Assembly: GCA_000310025.1 (NCBI GenBank)
Contig: FN649755.1
Span: 1,817,427-1,840,814, forward strand
Source of the DNA: Ectocarpus siliculosus
Lineage: Eukaryota > Sar > Phaeophyceae > Ectocarpales > Ectocarpaceae
Direction of reading: 5' to 3'
Length of the DNA stretch: 23,388 bases
Shown here one piece after another: positions 21,501-23,388 of this stretch. Under the pieces are notes generated by a model that saw only the letters and a program-made list of their open reading frames with translations, searched no databases and was not told the DNA's origin. Made by a program: the position numbers and the translations under genes. Each line of letters starts with the position of its first letter. Position 1 is the first letter of the stretch.

Positions 21501-22424
21501 ACAGTAGTTGCTGTTGCCACACCTAATGATACAGGTCGCCGTCAACATGATCGAAACGACAACCAGTTGTTTCGTTGTTGCACCTGGGATTTTGCGTCGG
21601 TGTCAAGATCAAGAAAGATTGGCAAGCTGAGGTGGCGGGTGGGGAGATTGTTTTATTTCACCACGGTGGTGTTGCTGCACCTGAGTGTCGCCGGCGTCAT
21701 CAACATGAAAAGAAACAATGGCAAGTTGAGTTGGTGGGTGGTGAGATATGATTGCTGTTATCCTAGATAATTGTCGTCGCTGTCTTCCAAATCAAGACAA
21801 AAAAAGGAAAGTCGAGTTGGTGGGTGGTGGGATGATTGTTTAATTTCACCAGAGGGGAGAAAAATTTCTTCACGTCAGCACCGTCGCGATCTACGGCCAG
21901 ACGAACGGAGGGAGGTTGCTGCTGACGCCACGGACGGTAGTTCATTGAGATACAGGAAGGGTGGAGAATGGGGAGGAGAATGGAGGTGTCCCAATTCGAA
22001 ACGCAACACTTGCGTGCCACCAAGCCCCGCGAAGCTATGGCCACGAAACAAGACGACAAGCCACGTTCCTGGCTATTGTTGCCGTCCCTCCCTAACAACG
22101 TCGATAGGCATGCATGCATGAGAGCGTCGTCCCTCCCTAGCTAATCCACTCCACAAGATCGAGAGGGATGATGCGCGCTGAGAGACCCTCCCTCCCCAAG
22201 TCGACTGCTGTTGCCGCAGCCTGTGCTTTGCAACGACGGTCGATAGGCGACGCATGAATGATGGTAACGTCTGTCTCTACATAGTTGGCTATCTCACTCG
22301 ATAAAGTTGATCTCCTCGACCGAGATTTGTCCGACGTCACCGCAGTAGAGGTCGTCGTTCAAGCGGTCGAAGCTGCACCGCCACGGGTTGCGGAGACCGA
22401 TGGCGCAGATCTCGGCCTTTGCTC
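6484..22424 (-). CDS. HHIP-like GSDH propeller plus five WSC domains, spliced gene, 5' partial
   Basis: Gene-level entry. Exons in transcript order: 22424-22298, 21403-21098, 20384-20285, 19792-19685, 18421-18329, 17894-17832, 17476-17399, 16625-16584, 15598-15335, 14678-14622, 13837-13730, 12826-12692, 12187-12131, 11725-11618, 10534-10262, 9680-9624, 9205-9098, 8022-7831, 7347-7291, 6591-6484. Joined they give 813 codons with no stop. All introns are GT-AG except one GC-AG. The first part matches the C-terminal half of the HHIP-like glucose/sorbosone dehydrogenase propeller ([34 protein letters not shown]). The rest is five WSC modules of eight cysteines each. By family the protein should be secreted or surface-anchored; WSC modules bind polysaccharides in some fungi, while HHIP-like propellers have no settled activity. 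The 5' exons (signal peptide, folate-receptor-like domain, early propeller) lie to the right of the window. The 3' end is uncertain. I infer the function and trust the structure. Confidence 0.82.
6664..6830. repeat. Intronic ~64 bp tandem repeat, about 2.6 copies
   Basis: The units contain GAGGTAACMGYGG, TTTAGACGA, ACGAGGCGGG and TTCCTTGTTGRCATGA. They lie in the intron between WSC5 exons 2 and 3. The homologous introns of WSC3 and WSC4 carry a single copy of the AGAGGTAACCACGGTG core, so the repeat expanded only in this cassette. Confidence 0.75.
7051..7112. repeat. Dispersed ~55 bp repeat, copy B (intronic)
   Basis: The core AATCAGCGCTCACAGG, TTGTGCCGTTTACTCC, AACCCGTGGTCACAC is shared with copies A, C, D and E. 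It lies in the WSC5 exon 2/3 intron, at the position matching copies C and D, so B, C and D probably descend from one insertion spread by cassette duplication. Confidence 0.75.
7291..7347 (-). CDS. WSC5 exon 2
   Basis: 19 codons, phase 0-0, [19 protein letters not shown]. It is slightly diverged from WSC3 and WSC4 (Gly for Asp, Asp for Glu, Phe for Tyr), consistent with an older duplication. The acceptor is GGCACCAG and the donor is GTGAGC. Confidence 0.85.
7831..8022 (-). CDS. Repeat linker and WSC5 exon 1
   Basis: 64 codons, phase 0-0. It starts IYSTGLV like WSC4, has two full VETPSPVPD units and a variant VETASPV, then [18 protein letters not shown] and GSMTTA. GDSQTGR replaces ADSTTDR of WSC3 and WSC4, so a few residues near the first cysteine have diverged while the flanking introns remain nearly identical. 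The acceptor is CTCGCAG and the donor is GTAAGC. Confidence 0.87.
7927..8001 (-). repeat. 27-bp coding minisatellite, 2.8 units (WSC5 linker)
   Basis: Units encode [18 protein letters not shown] and VETASPV. Each is 27 bp, so copy number can change without a frameshift. Confidence 0.92.
8872..8909. repeat. Telomere-like interstitial motif
   Basis: AACCCCAACCCTACAACC, a degenerate CCCTAA-type run inside the intron between WSC5 exon 1 and WSC4 exon 3. Confidence 0.5.
9098..9205 (-). CDS. WSC4 exon 3
   Basis: 36 codons, phase 0-0, the same sequence as WSC3 exon 3 ([10 protein letters not shown] to FCGGFVTMS). The acceptor is GTCGTCAG and the donor is GTACGT. It completes a full eight-cysteine WSC module. 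Confidence 0.88.
9424..9487. repeat. Dispersed ~55 bp repeat, copy C (intronic)
   Basis: The core is CAGCGCTCACATCG, TTTGTGCCGTTTACT, CAACCCGTGGTCACAC. It is nearly identical to copy D, as expected from the recent 2.43 kb duplication. Confidence 0.8.
9624..9680 (-). CDS. WSC4 exon 2
   Basis: 19 codons, phase 0-0, [19 protein letters not shown], the same protein sequence as WSC3 exon 2. The acceptor is GGCACCAG and the donor is GTGAGC. Confidence 0.87.
10262..10534 (-). CDS. Repeat linker and WSC4 exon 1
   Basis: 91 codons, phase 0-0. After IYSTGLV the linker holds five full 9-residue units plus a partial one, alternating VETPSPVPD and VETLSPVPD. Then come [18 protein letters not shown] and GSMTTA. 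The acceptor is CTCGCAG and the donor is GTAAGC. The rigid Pro/Thr/Ser spacer resembles a glycosylated stalk. The matching exon of WSC5 has only two full units, so linker length differs by 81 nt, exactly three units, keeping frame. Confidence 0.88.
10358..10513 (-). repeat. 27-bp coding minisatellite, 5.8 units (WSC4 linker)
   Basis: Units encode VETPSPVPD and VETLSPVPD in the order P, L, P, L, P, then partial P. The alternation suggests that a two-unit block (54 bp) was amplified. Confidence 0.93.
11392..11429. repeat. Telomere-like interstitial motif (duplicate)
   Basis: AACCCTAACCCTACAACC, the counterpart of 8872-8909 in the other 2.43 kb copy, here one base closer to the perfect CCCTAA repeat. 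Confidence 0.5.
11618..11725 (-). CDS. WSC3 exon 3
   Basis: 36 codons, phase 0-0, [19 protein letters not shown] to [16 protein letters not shown]. The acceptor is GTCGTCAG and the donor is GTACGT. I see no nucleotide difference from the WSC4 exon 3 at 9098-9205, which points to very recent duplication or gene conversion. Confidence 0.88.
11944..12007. repeat. Dispersed ~55 bp repeat, copy D (intronic)
   Basis: It matches copy C except for single-base changes. It lies in the intron between WSC3 exons 2 and 3. Confidence 0.8.
12131..12187 (-). CDS. WSC3 exon 2
   Basis: 19 codons, phase 0-0, [19 protein letters not shown]. Encoded protein and exon borders (GGCACCAG acceptor, GTGAGC donor) match the WSC4 copy 2.5 kb downstream in the transcript. 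The pair belongs to the recent duplication. Confidence 0.87.
12692..12826 (-). CDS. Linker and WSC3 exon 1
   Basis: 45 codons, phase 0-0. A short linker ([18 protein letters not shown]) leads into [18 protein letters not shown] and GSMTTA. The acceptor is GCTGCAG and the donor is GTAAGC. It is homologous to the WSC4 and WSC5 first exons but has no 27-bp coding repeat, so it likely represents the pre-expansion state. Confidence 0.85.
13053..13300. mobile_element. MITE-like element, relative of 16103-16373
   Basis: The left end (GGAGGTGGAGGGATGGCACC) and right end (TTGTGCCATCTGTCCGCATC) are imperfect inverted repeats. The interior shares TGTAAACCGA, GCTCTACAACC or its variant, TTGTGCCAA, TCGTCRARGGCTTTCC and CAATCGAGCT in order with the 16.1 kb element. 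There is no coding capacity. It lies in the intron between WSC2 exon 3 and WSC3 exon 1. Confidence 0.65.
13241..13600. repeat. 95-109 bp tandem repeat grown from a MITE end
   Basis: Units start near 13241, 13346, 13455 and 13550 with AATCGAGCTWTGA. They continue with the element's right end (CCATCTCTCCGCCTCTTACG) and a stretch of TACGGTACGGTATACGG and ACAGACAAT. The first unit is the end of the MITE-like element at 13053-13300; the others are extra copies of that end plus new flanking sequence. Confidence 0.8.
13730..13837 (-). CDS. WSC2 exon 3
   Basis: 36 codons, phase 0-0, [19 protein letters not shown] to [16 protein letters not shown], the last five WSC cysteines. The acceptor is GCCGACAG and the donor is GTGCGT. 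Reading on through the donor gives a hydrophobic tail and then a stop within about 20 codons. A shorter isoform by intron retention is possible in principle, but nothing in the sequence favours it. Confidence 0.85.
14622..14678 (-). CDS. WSC2 exon 2
   Basis: 19 codons, phase 0-0, [19 protein letters not shown], the second and third WSC cysteines and the aromatic YYxxQYG block. It has the 57-nt length shared with WSC3-5. The acceptor CGAATAG is weak and the donor is GTGAGC. Confidence 0.8.
14739..14764. repeat. (GGCA)n microsatellite
   Basis: Five to six GGCA units in the intron between WSC2 exons 1 and 2. Confidence 0.85.
14880..14911. repeat. (CAG)n microsatellite
   Basis: About nine CAG/GCA units, intronic. 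Any polyglutamine reading is not part of a supported gene. Confidence 0.85.
15069..15122 (-). pseudogene. Decayed partial copy of WSC2 exon 1 end
   Basis: Minus-strand sequence would read [14 protein letters not shown], close to the exon's [14 protein letters not shown]. Where the real exon has the donor GTGAG, this copy has ATGAG, so the splice site is lost. It lies 213 bp downstream of the real exon end, inside the intron, with no YLGCF part. Confidence 0.7.
15335..15598 (-). CDS. Linker and WSC2 exon 1
   Basis: 88 codons, phase 0-0. The first 55 or so residues form a linker of Thr, Pro, Ser and Ala ([34 protein letters not shown]), which looks like an extended O-glycosylated spacer. It is followed by [18 protein letters not shown] and NTMTTA. 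The acceptor is ATCTCAG and the donor is GTGAGA. Its 3' end has a decayed partial copy about 260 bp downstream in the intron (15069-15122). Confidence 0.85.
16103..16373. mobile_element. 271-bp MITE-like element with ~38-bp inverted repeats
   Basis: The left end GCGAGATACCGCAAGAGGCG, continuing GAGAGGTGGCA and a C run, is matched by the right end in reverse: GCGATAACCACAAGAGGCGG, then AGAGATGCCA and a C run. There is no coding potential. It lies in the intron between WSC1 exon 4 and WSC2 exon 1. A clear target-site duplication was not seen. Confidence 0.72.
16584..16625 (-). CDS. WSC1 exon 4 (FCGGFSTME)
   Basis: A 42-nt micro-exon of 14 codons, [14 protein letters not shown], phase 0-0. It supplies the eighth WSC cysteine and the end of the module. 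The acceptor is CCTTCAG and the donor is GTGAGC. In WSC2-5 this segment is fused to exon 3. WSC1 therefore either kept an older intron or gained one. Confidence 0.75.
16626..17398. repeat. WSC1 intron with degenerate copies of exon borders
   Basis: Several segments of this intron resemble the borders of its flanking exons. GGCCTGAAGGGACGT at the exon 4 acceptor recurs near 16771. TTGCTCTRCTCGYCACTC and ACAGGT, at the exon 3 donor (17378-17409), recur near 17167-17196 and more weakly near 16903 and 17038. AAACCGACG, CTTGTTTTCAGTCCGC and ATTCTGAGAAAMGAAT are also repeated. The period is roughly 150-230 bp and the copies are decayed. Confidence 0.55.
17399..17476 (-). CDS. WSC1 exon 3, ends at a GC donor
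   Basis: 26 codons, phase 0-0, from [14 protein letters not shown] to NCEYLCE, giving the CxCG motif and the sixth and seventh WSC cysteines. The acceptor is CCGAACAG. The only phase-0 donor that restores WSC spacing is GAG/GCGAGT, a GC donor. With it, [11 protein letters not shown] has the same seven residues between cysteines as [11 protein letters not shown] in WSC3. The nearby GT choices leave the wrong phase for the next exon. Confidence 0.72.
17832..17894 (-). CDS. WSC1 exon 2
   Basis: 21 codons, phase 0-0, [19 protein letters not shown], matching the WSC segment CxxxC...YFGxQYGxE. It is 6 nt longer than the 57-nt exon 2 of WSC2-5. The acceptor is CACGCAG. The donor CAG/GTCTGT is GT but departs from the GTGAG or GTAAG seen elsewhere, and it runs straight into a GACA-type simple repeat. 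Confidence 0.78.
17932..18108. repeat. 98-bp tandem duplication with GACA runs
   Basis: Two nearly identical units contain GGGGAGGGTATAGGCAACAG, TTACACAGCAG and AAAATATAGGAAACACAAC. Each is preceded by (GACA)n. It sits immediately upstream of the WSC1 exon 2 acceptor, in the intron. Confidence 0.88.
18329..18421 (-). CDS. WSC1 exon 1
   Basis: 31 codons, phase 0-0. [15 protein letters not shown] is the start of a WSC domain (YxGCFxD). MSPA before the donor GTGAGA replaces the MTTA found in the other modules. The acceptor is ACTGCAG, with only a modest pyrimidine tract. Unlike the WSC2-5 first exons there is no Thr/Pro linker, so WSC1 sits directly on the propeller. It has one additional cysteine (DNCGVGE). 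Confidence 0.78.
18451..18469. repeat. (CGCA)n microsatellite
   Basis: Four to five CGCA units just upstream of the WSC1 exon 1 acceptor, where a pyrimidine tract would be expected. Confidence 0.8.
19301..19644. mobile_element. 344-bp MITE-like element with ~80-bp inverted repeats
   Basis: The left arm (GGCGTATGTCCGAGG, TCTCCCACAC, TTTTGCTGAACCGCCCATGG, CACCCATGGG) is matched in reverse by the right arm (GGCGTATCCCC, TCTCCCACAC, TTTTGCTAAACCGCCCATGG). The centre contains GGGGTTAGGGTTAAGC and GTTAGGGTT. It is non-coding, in the intron between the last propeller exon and WSC1 exon 1. No target-site duplication longer than 2-3 bp could be assigned. Confidence 0.75.
19466..19495. repeat. Telomere-like TTAGGG motif inside a MITE
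   Basis: GGGGTTAGGGTTAAGCG then TTAGGGTT, three TTAGGG-type units with one interruption, at the centre of the 19301-19644 element. Confidence 0.55.
19685..19792 (-). CDS. Last GSDH propeller exon ([15 protein letters not shown])
   Basis: This exon is 108 nt, 36 codons, phase 0 at both ends. [15 protein letters not shown] is the closing propeller strand (family pattern GExYxL...IYR). After it comes [20 protein letters not shown], with three cysteines as a short bridge to the first WSC module. The acceptor is TTTGACAG and the donor is GTACCT. Confidence 0.82.
20285..20384 (-). CDS. GSDH propeller exon (IISFAEDVN)
   Basis: This 100-nt exon contributes one base to the split Arg and then 33 codons, [15 protein letters not shown] to [11 protein letters not shown]. 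The final block aligns with IISFAEDxxGE, near the end of the propeller in HHIP and HHIPL proteins. The acceptor is ...GATGCTCAG and the donor is GTACGA. It ends in phase 0, and every later junction is also phase 0. Confidence 0.83.
21001..21022. repeat. Short telomere-like motif
   Basis: GGGGGTTAGGGTTTCC in the intron just downstream of the large propeller exon. It is a single short motif and could be chance. Confidence 0.3.
21098..21403 (-). CDS. GSDH propeller exon (NYGWSRFEG to IFGDSTM)
   Basis: This 306-nt exon is the longest of the gene. It begins [16 protein letters not shown], matching the GGNYGWxxxEG block of the HHIP/GSDH family. It continues with a Cys-containing loop ([20 protein letters not shown]) and ends [23 protein letters not shown] plus the AG of a split Arg codon. 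Borders are CAC/CTTAG on the acceptor side and ATGAG/GTACGG on the donor side. Phase 2 on both sides fits its neighbours exactly. The extra cysteines against bacterial enzymes are typical of HHIP-like proteins. Confidence 0.85.
21404..21860. repeat. Intronic degenerate repeats of a splice-acceptor region
   Basis: The acceptor border of the large propeller exon (plus-strand GTTGTTGCCGCACCTAAGTG, 21391-21410) and the sequence after it recur as decayed copies. GTTGCTGTTGCCACACCTAA occurs near 21507, GTTGTTGCACCTGG near 21573 and GTTGCTGCACCTGAGTG near 21670. Each is followed by a GTCRYCGTCAA-type stretch, AAGAAA runs and TTGGTGGGTGG. Spacing is about 60-160 bp. Confidence 0.65.
22298..22424 (-). 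CDS. GSDH propeller exon (GLRNPWR segment)
   Basis: This 127-nt exon encodes [18 protein letters not shown] and then YCGDVGQ and VEEINFIE. These are hallmark blocks of soluble PQQ-type glucose/sorbosone dehydrogenases and HHIP-like proteins. It opens with 2 nt that finish a codon from an upstream exon outside the window, and ends in GA before a GT donor (GTGAGA). The next exon supplies G to make Glu. The acceptor could lie 3 nt further in (hi end 22421), because AG occurs twice. It is the most 5' exon I can support for this gene. Confidence 0.8.
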
Positions 22425-22527
22425 CTGATTTATCGTCAAGACACGATAGACACCAAAACGGAACGCGAGGGGAGGGAAAGGGGGTAACACATGGTTGATT
22501 TTGTTGTTGTTGTTGTTGTCTGCACTT

Positions 22528-22582
22528 CAAATCAGCGCTCACAGCACTAGTAGTGCCGTTTACTCCAACCCGTGGTCACACA
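22528..22582. repeat. Dispersed ~55 bp repeat, copy E
   Basis: The core is AATCAGCGCTCACAG, AGTGCCGTTTACTCC, AACCCGTGGTCACAC. This copy lies outside the WSC duplication, upstream of the first propeller exon seen, so the element is dispersed and not just carried along with the cassettes. It is preceded by a GTT microsatellite. Confidence 0.75.
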
Positions 22583-23106
22583 GAAGAGCCCCTCTCTACC
22601 CTCCCCTCCTGCGGTACTTTGTTGCCTTCGATTTTTAATGCGAGAAGAGTTAAGCTTGGTTGGTGTATACAGAAGATAGCAGCTGTAAAATAAATATAAA
22701 AATCCAGTGCCACGACAAGACATCAAGGCGGATCAGCACGAGGTGCGAGAAAAGAGGGTGAAACTATGAATGGGCAAGAAAAAATGAGGGAGGAGGGAGA
22801 AGAAAGACAACAACCGATGGCGCAGCCCTCGTGCAGGCCGCCTGGTAAATTGTCACAGCTCGAGGTGAGAAAAAAAATCCTACTAAATAATACGCGGTAG
22901 GGGGGGGTCACCACATCATTTTTCGCTTTCGGCTAGGGAGACAGACACAACGCTTCGATGTACGATGACCGTCAAAAAATATATCTTCACCCCGAAAGTG
23001 CACCTCCCTACCGTAGCACCAGTCGAAAGGGTAACACATGGATGGATATTGAAAAATGAGGCAGGCAGAGAAAGAACGACCAACAGGCTCCAAAAGTGCT
23101 TCACGT

Positions 23107-23160
23107 GCCTCTCCCCCCCCCCCCCCCCCGCCTCTCTCTCTGTGTGTGTTTTCTCTCTCG
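23107..23160. repeat. Poly-C, CT and GT microsatellite cluster
   Basis: About 20 consecutive C, then CT and GT dinucleotide runs. Such tracts often have uncertain length in assemblies. Confidence 0.85.
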
Positions 23161-23360
23161 TATTCTCTGTCTTCTCCCTTCCTACTCTCTCTTGTCTCAA
23201 CAGTCGAGAGACGGCCATCCTGGCCCCCTGAAGGTGAATAGATCGACCAGTCGTTCTCCATACACGGCGAACAAACAGCAAGTTCATCTAATTCGATTCT
23301 CTCCCTACCGTCGAGACGGAAAAAAAGTGTTTTTATCGGTCCTCTAACAACCAGCAGGTT

Positions 23361-23388
23361 ATTCATTCCATTCCATTCCATTCCATTC
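23361..23388. repeat. (ATTCC)n pentanucleotide repeat at window edge
   Basis: At least five ATTCC units run into the window end, so the array length is unknown. Confidence 0.85.

Larger units (their letters stand above)
22425..23388. other. Right-edge region, probably intron of the main gene
   Basis: No exon upstream of 22424 can be supported, although the propeller and N-terminal domain must be encoded further right. The region holds dispersed repeat copy E, a GTT microsatellite (22499-22518), a long poly-C tract followed by CT and GT runs (about 23104-23150), and an ATTCC pentanucleotide repeat at the very edge. A short minus-strand segment near 22811-22861 reads DNLPGG..EGCAIG, faintly like the EICAIGLR exon, but has no supported splice sites. 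Confidence 0.5.

Noticed and set aside
22811-22861. DNLPGG..EGCAIG segment resembling the EICAIGLR propeller exon
   Set aside because: Similarity is limited to about 13 bp and no convincing splice sites or continuing GLRNPWR sequence follow.
22908-23381. Minus-strand 157-codon open frame at the right edge
   Set aside because: Glu/Arg/Gly-rich low complexity from CT and poly-C tracts, with no HHIP-like or WSC motif.

Overview
This window looks like nuclear DNA of an intron-rich eukaryote, most likely a brown alga (Phaeophyceae) or close stramenopile. The evidence is short exons joined by GT-AG introns of roughly 0.35-1.3 kb, many WSC domains joined to a Hedgehog-interacting-protein-like (HHIP-like) glucose/sorbosone dehydrogenase propeller, abundant simple repeats, and short TTAGGG-type interstitial motifs. 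The lineage is inferred from domain combination and gene structure; no marker gene in the window proves it. All credible coding sequence is on the minus strand, so genes read from high to low coordinates.

Main gene (about 22424 down to 6484, possibly to 5568; 5' end beyond the right edge). Twenty exons can be joined with an unbroken frame into 813 codons. The first four (22424-19685) encode the last part of an HHIP-like GSDH beta-propeller. They are followed by five consecutive WSC modules: WSC1 (18421-16584), WSC2 (15598-13730), WSC3 (12826-11618), WSC4 (10534-9098) and WSC5 (8022-6484). Each has eight cysteines in the family pattern. From the last propeller exon onward every junction is phase 0. 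WSC2-5 are three-exon cassettes (linker plus YLGCF exon, a 57-nt exon, a 108-nt exon), while WSC1 uses four exons and needs a GC-AG intron. Thr/Pro/Ser-rich linkers separate WSC1 to WSC5; in WSC4 and WSC5 they contain a 27-bp coding minisatellite. The protein is probably a secreted or cell-surface carbohydrate-interacting protein, since WSC modules bind polysaccharide in some fungi. How it ends is unresolved.

Second gene (starts at 2633, minus strand). Two exons (2633-2535 and 2374-2231) encode a signal peptide and the start of an HHIP-like folate-receptor-like cysteine-rich domain. The rest lies beyond the left edge. The window therefore holds the 3' part of one HHIP-like gene and the 5' end of another in the same orientation, which suggests a tandem family cluster.

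Region by region: 1-2230 is intron of the second gene, holding a 66-68 bp tandem repeat and a striking palindromic minisatellite bounded by inverted repeats (703-1366). 2634-5567 is intergenic, with a pyrimidine-rich degenerate triplication and a 67-70 bp repeat. 5568-6440 is an 873-nt open frame of uncertain status. 6484-12691 has been built by duplication of a roughly 2.43 kb WSC unit, the last round recent enough that about 1.5 kb of intron is nearly identical. 12.8-22.4 kb holds WSC1-2 and the propeller, with introns full of MITE-like elements (13053-13600, 16103-16373, 19301-19644), tandem repeats and decayed copies of exon and splice-site borders. 22425-23388 shows no exon I can support.
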